Positions 8,801 through 16,032 of a stretch of DNA of 64,000 nucleotides are shown piece after piece. Under the pieces are notes generated by a model. The model searched no databases, was not told the origin of the DNA, and saw only the letters and a list, made by a program, of their open reading frames with translations. Source of the stretch: JACPUX01 sp964517465 (GTDB lineage Bacteria > Pseudomonadota > Gammaproteobacteria > Burkholderiales > Casimicrobiaceae); assembly GCA_964517465.1 (NCBI GenBank), contig CAZFEK010000018.1, positions 1 through 64,000 on the forward strand, written 5' to 3'. A program made the translations under genes and the position numbers. The stretch's first letter is position 1. Each line of letters starts with the position of its first letter.

Positions 8801-9271
8801 CTCGGCGGCCAGCTTCTCCGCTTGTCCGCGATTGCCCATGGCGAGCGCCTGGCCCACATCTCCAGCAACGCCGCCGGAGAGCAGCAACAGTCCCTCGCTG
8901 CCTTCGGTGAGCCAAGCGCGGCGAAGTTCGGCGCGACCGCGCTGCTGATTGCTGCGATAAGCGCGGCTCAGCCATTCACAGAGCCGCAGGTAGCCCTGCG
9001 CGTTTTGCACCAAAAGCAAAAGACGAGTGGCCGACTCGCGCTCACCCTCGCCGGAAATCCACACCTCGCAGCCCAAGATCGGTTTCACGCCCTTGGAACG
9101 CGCGGCCTTGTAGAACTTCACCGCGCCAAAGAGATTGCCTAAGTCGGTGAGCGCCAGAGCGGGCATGGCGTCGGCGGCGGCGAGACCGATCGCCTCATCG
9201 AGCCGCACGACACTGTCGACGACGGAGTACTCGCTATGCAGCCGAAGGTGAACGAAAGCGGGCGAAGGCAT
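5822..9271 (-). CDS. dnaE: DNA polymerase III alpha subunit
   Basis: A 1149-residue replicative polymerase subunit, close to the usual DnaE length. The start at 9271 gives the canonical beginning MPSPAFVHLRLHSEYSVVD. Upstream in-frame residues are unrelated. The PHP domain occupies residues about 5-280. The palm-domain catalytic acidic block PDFDIDFCQDGRERVIDY is present. The finger region includes NKSHAAAYALVAYQTAYLKA. The helix-hairpin-helix and OB-fold (SKKELLTLAGVVTG-like) regions lie near the C-terminus. It acts in chromosome replication in the cytoplasm. The gene is divergent from a lipoprotein gene with only 43 bases between starts. Confidence 0.97.
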   Translation of the reverse strand: MPSPAFVHLRLHSEYSVVDSVVRLDEAIGLAAADAMPALALTDLGNLFGAVKFYKAARSKGVKPILGCEVWISGEGERESATRLLLLVQNAQGYLRLCEWLSRAYRSNQQRGRAELRRAWLTEGSEGLLLLSGGVAGDVGQALAMGNRGQAEKLAAEWALAFPDRYYLEVQRTGQAEVDAAVPETLSLAAGLDLPVVATQPVQFLRREDFRAHEARVCISEGYVLGDQRRPKHFTEEMYFKSQAEMAALFADVPEALQNSVEIAKRCNLALSLGKNFLPVFPTPPGVSLEEHLREEAARGLAHRMAQLYPDEAARAAKLPEYRARLEFETATIIQMGFPGYFLIVADFINWAKSNGVPVGPGRGSGAGSLVAYALGITDLDPLRYQLLFERFLNPERVSMPDFDIDFCQDGRERVIDYVKQKYGAESVSQIATFGTMAAKAVVRDVGRVLGWGYNRTDELAKLIPFQPGKTITLKRRQGNGDDSIIYAREAEPQIDERDASDEETHELLTLAEQLEGLTRNVGMHAGGVLIAPGKITDFCPVYVAPGVESAISQFDKDDVEAVGLVKFDFLGLRTLTILDWGVRYVHALDPQNKLELASLPLDDRASYELLAKANTTAVFQLESRGMKDLLKQARPDRFEDIIALVALYRPGPMDLIPDFVRRKHGQERVEYLDPRLEPILGPTYGVMVYQEQVMQIAQVIGGYSLGAADLLRRAMGKKKPEEMAKQRGTFVAGATKGGVSEAVATQLFDLMEKFAGYGFNKSHAAAYALVAYQTAYLKAHHAAAFLAATLSADMNDTDKVHLFYQDALFNGIEFLPPAVNASGFRFEPVSERCIRYGLGAIKGTGESAIREITRARSEAPFRDLFDFCRRVDKRIVNRRVIEALVRAGAFDSLNDHRASLLASVGVAIDFAESRERHAAQTSLFGEEQAEQAPALVPARRWQELEMLQQEKTALGFYFSGHPFNAYQRELAGFVKTTLKTLSAKKELLTLAGVVTGVRSMVTKSGKMAFVTLDDGTAQVEVGVFSELFEKHREWLKDDQLLVVIGKVREDAYTGGLRVSAEALHDLDSARNLFARGLRLKCNGDANAHRLLELLTPYRRGNVPVTVCFKNTHAAGEIELSDDWRVRLDQHLIHSLRDWLEPANIEIVY

Positions 9272-9275
9272 GGTG

Positions 9276-9285
9276 TAGAATTTTA
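9276..9285. promoter_or_regulatory. Overlapping divergent -10-like boxes between dnaE and the lipoprotein
   Basis: TAGAAT (9276-9281) reads on the plus strand. TAAAAT (9285 to 9280) reads on the minus strand. The minus-strand box ends about 9 bases before the dnaE ATG, which would imply an almost leaderless dnaE message. No convincing -35 is visible for either, so the call is tentative. Confidence 0.3.
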
Positions 9286-9314
9286 CCCCGTTTGCCTTGC
9301 TTACTCCGACCTCG

Positions 9315-9572
9315 ATGCACACCCTTCTCTTTCGCCTGTTGGCCGGCGCCGCGGTTTTCACCTTGGCCGCATGCAGCACCACGCATGCGGACAATCCCAA
9401 TCCCCCGGCCAATGTCAATCTCTCGGGTTATTCCCTGGCTTTCCGGCAAGGTTATGCCGACGGCTGCGCCAGCAGTGCGGGGCGCCAACAGCAGGATGTC
9501 AAGCGCTACGCTGGGGATGCCGAATATCGCCAGGGCTGGCAGGATGGTTTGGCCATCTGCCGCAAGAAGTAG
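9315..9572 (+). CDS. Small predicted lipoprotein, unknown function
   Basis: An 85-residue protein whose signal peptide ends in a lipobox (FTLAAC), so it is probably outer-membrane or periplasm-facing. The mature part contains LSGYSLAFRQGYADGCASS and YRQGWQDGLAIC, a pattern of spaced GY/GW-DG motifs with two conserved-looking Cys. The ATG at 9315 gives a proper signal peptide. A TTG at 9297 would add six residues. It lies 8 bases before the alpha/beta hydrolase gene and is likely cotranscribed with it. Confidence 0.75.
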   Translation: MHTLLFRLLAGAAVFTLAACSTTHADNPNPPANVNLSGYSLAFRQGYADGCASSAGRQQQDVKRYAGDAEYRQGWQDGLAICRKK

Positions 9573-9580
9573 CAAACGAG

Positions 9581-10477
9581 ATGCCGAATCGCGTGCTTGC
9601 CGCGGCCTATGAGCCGCGCCTCTCATCCCGATCCGAGTTCCTGGAGATCCGCGGCCTTCGTTATCACGTGCGTACCTGGGGGCGAGTCGGAGCGCCCAAG
9701 GTGTTCTTGCTTCATGGGTGGATGGACGTCTCCGCTTCCTTCCAGTTTCTGGTCGATGCGCTGGGCTCCGAGTGGCATCTGCTGGCGCCGGATTGGCGCG
9801 GTTTTGGGCTCTCGGCTTGGTCGCGCGACGGGTATTGGTTCGCCGATTATCTTGCCGACTTGGAGGCCTTGCTGGACCACTATGCTGGTGGCGAAGCGGT
9901 CAACTTGGTCGGACACAGCATGGGCGGCAATGTGGCCTGCCTTTACGCCGGGGTGCGCCCGGAGCGATTGCGCCGGGTGGTTTCTTTGGAGGGCTTCGGC
10001 ACTCCCGAGGGCGACCCCGCCAAAGCGCCGGAAAAATATGCGGCGTGGCTGGACGCATTGCGCGCGCCGCCCGAATTCAAACCTTATGCCGATTTGGGCG
10101 GGGTGGCGGATCGCTTGCAGAAAAGCAACCCGCGCCTGCCTCGCGAACGCGCCGTGTTTCTGGCCGGGCACTGGGCGCATGAAACCGCCGACGGGGCACG
10201 ATTGCGCTCCGATCCGCGGCACAAGCAGCCTTTTCCCAGCGTGTACCGTTTGGCGGAGATGTTCTCGTGCTGGCGGCGCATCACCGCTCCGGTGCTTTGG
10301 GTGGATGCGCCGGAGTCATTTGCGCCCCAGTGGCTGGGCGATGGTCCAGACGGTTTTGCGCGGCGCAAGGCGCAATTCGCCAACTTTCGGCACGAGACCG
10401 TCGCCGAGGCGGGACACATGCTGCATCTCGATCAGCCCGCCCGCGTGGCGGCATTGATCGAGAGCTTCCTGGCCTGA
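9581..10477 (+). CDS. Alpha/beta hydrolase
   Basis: A 298-residue alpha/beta-hydrolase-fold protein. The oxyanion-hole motif HGWMD, the nucleophile elbow GHSMGGN (catalytic Ser) and the late catalytic His in EAGHMLHLDQP are all visible. An acidic residue follows the VLWVDAPESF strand. The substrate cannot be read from the sequence. The nearest types are the epoxide hydrolase/haloalkane dehalogenase and MhpC-like esterases. The ATG at 9581 is preferred over a far upstream start at 9236, because that would run through the lipoprotein gene. Confidence 0.88.
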   Translation: MPNRVLAAAYEPRLSSRSEFLEIRGLRYHVRTWGRVGAPKVFLLHGWMDVSASFQFLVDALGSEWHLLAPDWRGFGLSAWSRDGYWFADYLADLEALLDHYAGGEAVNLVGHSMGGNVACLYAGVRPERLRRVVSLEGFGTPEGDPAKAPEKYAAWLDALRAPPEFKPYADLGGVADRLQKSNPRLPRERAVFLAGHWAHETADGARLRSDPRHKQPFPSVYRLAEMFSCWRRITAPVLWVDAPESFAPQWLGDGPDGFARRKAQFANFRHETVAEAGHMLHLDQPARVAALIESFLA

Positions 10478-10516
10478 GCGACGCGGCGAGCCGCAAAGGT
10501 TTCCTGCAGCTCGGTC

Positions 10517-12595
10517 TTATTGCCGCGCCGACTGGCGTCCCATGCCGGGTTCTTGCTCCCAGTGGTCGGAGCCTCCCAGGCCCGCAATATCGACGGCCAC
10601 ATCATGCAGGAGCATCAGTTCCGAAAGTGCGGCTTGGCTGAAGGAGGACTGCGCAGTGTGGTCCGCGAAGACCAGGCTCTCCAAGAAATGCACCGCGTGC
10701 GGTGTGCCCCAATTGAGGGTCAGGCGTTCGAGAATGCCCGGGTGATCGCTTTCCAAAGTGCAGCGATATACCGGCGTGGGCAAGAGATCCTGGTCGAGTT
10801 CGAACTCGAGATCAGACAGCGGCTGTATCGCGGGCGCTGCCGGTTTTGCCGAGTCGCGCGCTGCGCTGACCGGTTCGGCTTCGATCAGTTCGAGCAAGGA
10901 GCGAAGCAGCATGATGTCTTGGTAGGCGGCGAGGTTGAAGCCGATGCGATTGCCGCCGCGGTTGTCGTAGAGCAGTTCGTCGAGAAACACCTTGCAGGTC
11001 GGGCTGGACCAGAGGTCGCAAATTTGTTTGATCAGGTGCGGGTAGGCTTCCAGGCCCGGACCGTCTTGCCCGGCGCCGGGATCTTCCCAGGACGGAATGA
11101 AGGCGTTGTAGCGGTGGCGAAACTCGGCGCCGGTGCGCTCGTATTCACCGCGGTTGTCGGTGCGGCGGTAGAGATCGAGCAGCATCAGCCAGGGTGCCGG
11201 AGCGGTTTCGGGGTGGAGGTCGACGTGCTCGCGCAGCGCGAGGATCGCTTTGTCCGGGTGGCCGAGGGTGAGAAACACGCGGGCCTCCTCGGTGATCTGC
11301 GCCAGTTCGCTCACTGACAAGTGGTGGCTGGTGTCGCCCACCTGGTAATAGGCAAGACCGGGTTTGATCGTGCCTTGTCCCGCCGCCGGTTCGCTTGGTG
11401 CCTTGGGTCGGACCGGTTCGGCAAGCGCTTGGGCACTTGGGAGCGCCGCCGTCACAAGGCGCTCTTCCGGCAGTCTTTCGGCAGCGGCGGGCGATTCCGG
11501 AGGCCACTCGGCGGTCATTTCGGCCAGTCGGCGCCGACGATGGACGAGCAAATAGGCCAGGGCGCCCAGCGCCACGGTCAGGGCGGTGAGCACGAACCAA
11601 TCGCTGTAGTCGGTCGGCGGTGCCGGCTTGGCCGCCGCGGCCACAGCGGCGGCGGCCGCCTCCTTGGCCTCGAAATTCCGCATTCGGGCCTGCGCGGCAT
11701 CGAGCGTGGCCTGAAGGTCTTTCAAGCGCTTGTCGAGGACGACCAACTCAGCCTCGACACTGCGGGTGAGATCCTGATCTTCGGGTGTCGCCCGGAGGCG
11801 TGCCTGTTTCGCGCGCAAGAGCGCCAAGGCGTCCTCGGACAGCGGCGACGCATTCGGATCACGCTCGCTCAGGGCAGTGGAAAGGACCAGCCGCGGGGCG
11901 GTCGGCGCGGCAGTCTCGCTGCTGACCGAGGCCATCAGGCGCAAGCGGTCGCCGGTCGCCGCAGAGGCTTTTCGCGAAGGCGCAGCCGGTCGAGCCGGCG
12001 CAGGCAAGGAGGCCTGGGTATTCCTCGCGCCGGTCCTAGCGGCGACCTCGGTGCCGGCGCTTCGCGCCCGCGGCGCCGGGGGCATATCTTCGGTGATCAG
12101 TCTGCCGCTACCGTCTTGTTGCCCGGCCGGTCTGGTGCCGCTTGTTTCCCGGGTCGGCGCTGCGGCCGGCACCGCCACCGCCTCGGCTGCGGCGCTCTGA
12201 ACCTGAAGCGGGGGATCGAGCAGCAGCGTGAATTCGCGGATCAAGGCCGCTTGGTCGCAGCCGACGCGGACTGCTACCCGCAGCACCGGATCGTTGACGA
12301 TACGCGCGCTGCTGAGCAACAGTCGCGCGCTGTCGCCGCTGCCCTCGATGGAAAACTGGCCGCTATGGAGCTGCGGAAGATCTTCGGCTCCTTGTTTGGC
12401 GGGCGGGGCGATTCGGAAGCACTCCGGGCGAGGGCTTTCGCCGGGGGCAGTGATCAGCCCAAAAGAGAGGCGCAGCGGCGAACCCAAGGGTGACTGCGAG
12501 AGAACTTCCGTGAGGCCCAAAGCGCCCGCGCCGGTGGTGAACCAGGCCAGAAGTACGCCCGATGCGAGCGAAGTGATTTTAGCAACCTGTATCAC
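10517..12595 (-). CDS. FimV-like inner-membrane protein with LysM-less N-terminus and TPR-like C-terminus
   Basis: A 692-residue protein. Residues 1-26 form a signal peptide. Residues about 27-130 match the FimV N-terminal block (LGLTEVLSQSPLGSPLRLSF). A long Ala/Pro-rich linker follows. A coiled coil spans about 255-315. One membrane helix lies at about 333-351 (WFVLTALTVALGALAYLLV). Residues about 425-500 form TPR-like helices (LTLGHPDKAILALREHVD). FimV proteins act at the cell pole in type IV pilus and twitching systems. No LysM motif is seen. The gene stands alone, convergent with the hydrolase gene, and no pilus genes are nearby. Confidence 0.75.
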   Translation of the reverse strand: MIQVAKITSLASGVLLAWFTTGAGALGLTEVLSQSPLGSPLRLSFGLITAPGESPRPECFRIAPPAKQGAEDLPQLHSGQFSIEGSGDSARLLLSSARIVNDPVLRVAVRVGCDQAALIREFTLLLDPPLQVQSAAAEAVAVPAAAPTRETSGTRPAGQQDGSGRLITEDMPPAPRARSAGTEVAARTGARNTQASLPAPARPAAPSRKASAATGDRLRLMASVSSETAAPTAPRLVLSTALSERDPNASPLSEDALALLRAKQARLRATPEDQDLTRSVEAELVVLDKRLKDLQATLDAAQARMRNFEAKEAAAAAVAAAAKPAPPTDYSDWFVLTALTVALGALAYLLVHRRRRLAEMTAEWPPESPAAAERLPEERLVTAALPSAQALAEPVRPKAPSEPAAGQGTIKPGLAYYQVGDTSHHLSVSELAQITEEARVFLTLGHPDKAILALREHVDLHPETAPAPWLMLLDLYRRTDNRGEYERTGAEFRHRYNAFIPSWEDPGAGQDGPGLEAYPHLIKQICDLWSSPTCKVFLDELLYDNRGGNRIGFNLAAYQDIMLLRSLLELIEAEPVSAARDSAKPAAPAIQPLSDLEFELDQDLLPTPVYRCTLESDHPGILERLTLNWGTPHAVHFLESLVFADHTAQSSFSQAALSELMLLHDVAVDIAGLGGSDHWEQEPGMGRQSARQ

Positions 12596-13040
12596 GGGCG
12601 ATCCCCCGCCGGGTTGCGGCAGAATCTGGCGGAATCATGCCACATTGCTGAAACCTATCATTTGTTCCTCCTAGCCAAAATGATACCCGCAAATGGCGAC
12701 CCTCTCCACGTATTCATGCGCATCATCTCGCAATGACAAAGGCATATGACGAATGCATGAATCATCGCGCCACCGCCGGCGGGTCGACCGAAACAATGCG
12801 CGGCTTTGGCCTTCGGCAGAACGAGGTTTGTCGTCCCCGAATCGGAGGACTCATCGAGATGGCCGCAACCGGTCTGCGAACGAAGCCAGAGGCGCCGCTC
12901 AAGGGCGCCAGACGATGCGACCAGGGTGCCGGCGAGAGGCTCGCCCGCGGGCGAGCCTGCCGACCGCGACAACTGCTCACTGCGCCGCGTTGCCGGTCGG
13001 TGCCGGCGAGCCGTCCAGGGCCGCCAGACTCAGCCTCGAG
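12596..13040. other. Gene-free stretch between FimV-like gene and cheB
   Basis: About 445 bases with no supported gene. Open frames here lack ribosome sites and family resemblance. The only structure seen is the 20-bp palindrome at 12938-12957. The first 130 bases are noticeably richer in A+T and probably contain the promoter of the FimV-like gene. Confidence 0.5.
12938..12957. repeat. Perfect 20-bp palindrome
   Basis: GGCTCGCCCG is followed directly by its reverse complement CGGGCGAGCC. It lies about 85 bases downstream of the cheB stop, so in the chemotaxis transcript it would fold into a strong hairpin. No T-run follows on either strand. It could be a processed 3' end, a REP-like arm or a protein site. 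Confidence 0.5.
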
Positions 13041-14090
13041 TCACAAGAGCGCCGAGGCGATTTGCTCCAAAGGCAGGCTGCGATCGACGCCGCCCATCTT
13101 TACGGCTTCCTTGGGCATGCCGTAAACGACGCAAGAGTCTTCATCTTGAGCGATGGTTCGCGCGCCCGCGTCATGCATCTCCTTGAGGCCGCGCGCCCCG
13201 TCGTCGCCCATGCCGGTCATGATGATCCCCAGCGCGTTGCGTCCGGCGAATTTGGCCACGGAGCGAAAGAGCACGTCGACCGAGGGCCGATGGCGGTTCA
13301 CCACCGGGCCGTCGAGCACTTCGACGTGATATTGCGCGCCGCTGCGCTTCAAGCGCATGTGTTTGCCCCCCGGCGCGATGAGTGCGCGGCCGGGGACGAC
13401 GCGCTGTCCGTTCTGGGCTTCGAAGACGTCGATTTCGCAAAGCCGGTTGAGGCGCGCGGCAAATGAAGCGGTAAATTTCTCGGGCATGTGCTGCACGATG
13501 ACGATGCCCGGAGCAACCCTGGGCAAAGCCGTGAGCACCACTTCCAGGGCCTGGGTGCCGCCGGTGGAGGTGCCTATGGCGACGATGCTTTCGGTCGTTT
13601 TGGCCATGGCCGAGAGGTTTCCCGCCGGCGGATCGCGGCGGTCTTGCGCCGGTGGCCGCGGCGGAAGAGCGGACAGCCTGCGCAGCTTTGCCGCTGCTGC
13701 GGCGCGCACCGCGCTCACCACCTCGTGGGCGCTTTCATGCAGAAAGTCTCTCAGGCCGAGCGTGGGTTTGGCGATGATGGCGAGCGCTCCGGCAGCGAGC
13801 GCCTGCATGGTCGTTTCGGCGCCGGCCTGCGTGAGCGAGGAGCAGATCACTACCGGCGTAGGCCGCTCGGCCATGATCTTTTTCAGAAAGCTCACGCCGT
13901 CCATGCGCGGCATCTCGACGTCGAGGGTGATGACATCGGGCCATTCCTTGCTCATGCGCTCCAGCGCAAACAGCGGGTCGGGTGCGGCGCCGATCACTCG
14001 TATGCCGGGTTCGCGCGAGAGAATTTCGGTCATCACTTGGCGAACGACGGCCGAGTCATCGACCACCAGCACCTTGATTTCGGCTGCCAC
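13041..14090 (-). CDS. cheB: Chemotaxis protein-glutamate methylesterase/deamidase CheB
   Basis: A 349-residue cytoplasmic enzyme that removes methyl groups from receptors and deamidates them. Residues 1-125 are a receiver with DD at 11-12, phosphate-accepting Asp57 (TLDVEMP) and the KP motif in IIAKPT. The C-terminal esterase domain shows the catalytic Ser in GTSTGGT, the His in VIVQHMPEKF and the Asp in MTGMGDDG. It is the last gene of the chemotaxis operon, 19 bases after the cheD stop. Confidence 0.97.
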   Translation of the reverse strand: MAAEIKVLVVDDSAVVRQVMTEILSREPGIRVIGAAPDPLFALERMSKEWPDVITLDVEMPRMDGVSFLKKIMAERPTPVVICSSLTQAGAETTMQALAAGALAIIAKPTLGLRDFLHESAHEVVSAVRAAAAAKLRRLSALPPRPPAQDRRDPPAGNLSAMAKTTESIVAIGTSTGGTQALEVVLTALPRVAPGIVIVQHMPEKFTASFAARLNRLCEIDVFEAQNGQRVVPGRALIAPGGKHMRLKRSGAQYHVEVLDGPVVNRHRPSVDVLFRSVAKFAGRNALGIIMTGMGDDGARGLKEMHDAGARTIAQDEDSCVVYGMPKEAVKMGGVDRSLPLEQIASALL

Positions 14091-14109
14091 AGCGCGCTGT
14101 TCCGGGCGG

Positions 14110-14616
14110 TTAGGCAGCGCCCTGAACCAAGGCGAGCCGCGGCATGTGCTTGACCCAGACGTCGCCGGTGGCGATATCGAAAATCAAGCTCCGGTGGCCT
14201 TGACCGCAAAGGTGCTCACCGGTGAGATGCAAACCCTGCGCGCGCAAGAGACGGCGCCCGACGTCCACGTTCCGCGCGCCAATGTCGATGCCCGCCGCTC
14301 GCTCCTCGGCGGCAAACATGCGCCCGCCACCGAAGATTTTGGCCTGAAATTCGCGCGGCGCGGCGCCGGTCAGGCGCATCTGGTCCAGGAGCAACTCCAA
14401 CGCTTCCGGGGCGTAGCGGCCGTCGAGGATTCTTCCTGCGGCGCCGCGCTCCGGCAACATGTAGTGGCACATGCCGCCGAGATGTTGCTTCGGATGCCAC
14501 AGGGTGATCGAGACGCAAGATCCCAGGATGGTTCGCACGCGCACGCCGGCGTCGCCAAAAAACACCTGGCCCGGCTGCAGGAAGATTTCGACGGGTGTGT
14601 TGCGAATGGGAATCAA
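14110..14616 (-). CDS. cheD: Chemoreceptor glutamine deamidase CheD
   Basis: A 168-residue protein that deamidates Gln in chemoreceptors. The catalytic Cys and His are in GSCVSITLWHPKQHLGGMCHY, and the GGGRMF block follows. The start is a TTG at 14616 that overlaps the cheR stop in the tetranucleotide TTGA (14616 down to 14613). The AAGGAG ribosome site lies at the end of cheR, five bases upstream. An apparent longer frame reaching 15030 simply reads through cheR and is not real. Start choice is an inference from spacing and homology of the first residues (PIRNTPVEIFLQPG). Confidence 0.93.
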   Translation of the reverse strand: MIPIRNTPVEIFLQPGQVFFGDAGVRVRTILGSCVSITLWHPKQHLGGMCHYMLPERGAAGRILDGRYAPEALELLLDQMRLTGAAPREFQAKIFGGGRMFAAEERAAGIDIGARNVDVGRRLLRAQGLHLTGEHLCGQGHRSLIFDIATGDVWVKHMPRLALVQGAA

Positions 14617-15425
14617 GGGATCTCCTTGCGGTAGATCGTGGGCCGCACTGCTTGAAAGCGGTCGCAAACGCCGTTGAGGGTTTCCGAATGGCCGATCATG
14701 AGCCAGCCCCCAGGCTTGAGCCGATGAAAAAGCGCTTCGACCACCCGGCGCTTCATCGCCTGGTCGAAGTAGATCATCACGTTGCGCAGCATGATGAGAT
14801 CGAATTCGCCGGCGGTGGTGAGGTCGCCGTTGAGATTCAGCGGCGCAAAGCGCACGCGCTCGCGCAGCGGGGCATCGATACGCAGCTGGCCCGACATGCG
14901 CCCCGTTCCGCGCAGACAAAAGCGGCGCAGGTAGTCCGCCCGGATGCCGCCCAGGCGCTGGTTGGAGTAGGTTGCGGCTTGCGCCTGGGCCAGGACCTCC
15001 CGATTGATGTCCGAGCCGAATACTTCCCATTCGGCTTGGGCGCCGAGTTTGTCCATCAGAACCATGGCAATGCTATACGCCTCTTCGCCGCTGGAACTGG
15101 CGGCGCTCCAGGCGCGAAATCGCCGCCCGGGCGGCAGCGCGGGCAGGATCTTTTGGGCGAGAAAATCGAAATGCTGCGGTTCCCGAAAGAAGTAGGTTTC
15201 GTTGGTGGTGAGCAAATCGATCGCGCGCTGCAACTCGGCCAGCTCGCCGGCGGTGGTAATGAGTCTGAAGTAACTGTGATAGTCGGGCAGCCCAAGGGCG
15301 CGCAGCCGCTTGGCCAGGCGACCGCACACCAGCGACTTTTTGGTCGGCGCCAGATGGATGCCGGCCACACGCTGCATCAGGCCCTGGAATTGCCTGAAGG
15401 TGTGATCGGAAATGGCCGCTTCCAC
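14613..15425 (-). CDS. cheR: Chemotaxis protein methyltransferase CheR
   Basis: A 270-residue SAM-dependent enzyme that methylates receptor glutamates. The N-terminal helical domain contains LAPTKKSLVCGRLAKRLR. The catalytic domain shows TTNETYFFREP, the SAM-binding ASSSGEEAYSIAM, and LIMLRNVMIYFD. The start is probably the GTG at 15425, 13 bases after the cheW stop. The longer frame to 15770 reads backwards through cheW codons and is not credible. Length is close to the family norm of about 280. Confidence 0.94.
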   Translation of the reverse strand: MEAAISDHTFRQFQGLMQRVAGIHLAPTKKSLVCGRLAKRLRALGLPDYHSYFRLITTAGELAELQRAIDLLTTNETYFFREPQHFDFLAQKILPALPPGRRFRAWSAASSSGEEAYSIAMVLMDKLGAQAEWEVFGSDINREVLAQAQAATYSNQRLGGIRADYLRRFCLRGTGRMSGQLRIDAPLRERVRFAPLNLNGDLTTAGEFDLIMLRNVMIYFDQAMKRRVVEALFHRLKPGGWLMIGHSETLNGVCDRFQAVRPTIYRKEIP

Positions 15426-15438
15426 TTCATGCCCCGAC

Positions 15439-16020
15439 CTAGTTGAGCGCGGGCTCGGCGCGAGCGGCTGGGGTCTGCTCGGAGGCGGCGGCAACGCCGA
15501 CGATGTCGGAGAGTTCCTCGATCGACAGCGTGTGGGTGAGATTGAGCAGAATGATGAACTGCCCGCCGACTTTGCCCATGCCCTCGATGAAATCGACCCG
15601 GATGCGCGCGCCGAAAGATGGAGGGGGCTCGATCTCCTGGGGCGATATCTCCACCACCTCGTTGACGGCATCGACGATGACCCCGATGACTTGCTTGGTG
15701 CCGTCATCGTCGACGATTTCCACGATGACGATGCAGGTGCGCCGCGCCACGACCGTGGGAGCGCGGCCAAAACGCACGGCGAGGTCGATGACCGGAACGA
15801 CAGCGCCGCGCAGATTGATCACGCCGCGCACCAGTTTCGGCATCATCGGCACTTCGGTGAGCTGGCCGTATTCGATGATCTCCTTCACCCCTTGGATGGC
15901 GAGGGCGAAAGTTTCGCCGCACAGCGAGAACACCAGGTATTGCTTGGCTTCTGCCCGGGCTTGGGGCAAGGGCGGACTGGTGGCGGTCGCGGGCGCCTGG
16001 GCGAGCTGGTTCGCGGACAT
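15439..16020 (-). CDS. cheW: Chemotaxis coupling protein CheW
   Basis: A 193-residue adaptor linking receptors to CheA. After a 25-residue Ala/Gln/Pro-rich N-terminal tail, the CheW domain begins at about residue 27 (YLVFSLCGETFALAIQGVKEI). It includes the typical VRGVINLRGAVVPVIDLAVRFG block and ends near VGGQFIILLNL. A C-terminal Ala/Pro-rich tail follows. It sits between the membrane receptor gene and cheR, all in the same orientation. Confidence 0.95.
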   Translation of the reverse strand: MSANQLAQAPATATSPPLPQARAEAKQYLVFSLCGETFALAIQGVKEIIEYGQLTEVPMMPKLVRGVINLRGAVVPVIDLAVRFGRAPTVVARRTCIVIVEIVDDDGTKQVIGVIVDAVNEVVEISPQEIEPPPSFGARIRVDFIEGMGKVGGQFIILLNLTHTLSIEELSDIVGVAAASEQTPAARAEPALN

Positions 16021-16032
16021 CTTCGCCTCCGC

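Noticed and set aside
12938..12957. Intrinsic terminator of cheB
   Set aside because: The palindrome is strong but no T-run follows on either strand, so I list it as a repeat only.
12733..13125. A plus-strand gene between the FimV-like gene and cheB
   Set aside because: The open frames there overlap the cheB 3' end, lack ribosome sites and read as low-complexity Arg/Ala text.
14616..15030. N-terminal extension of CheD
   Set aside because: The extension overlaps most of cheR in another frame and lacks CheD features. TTG at 14616 has a ribosome site and a family-type opening.
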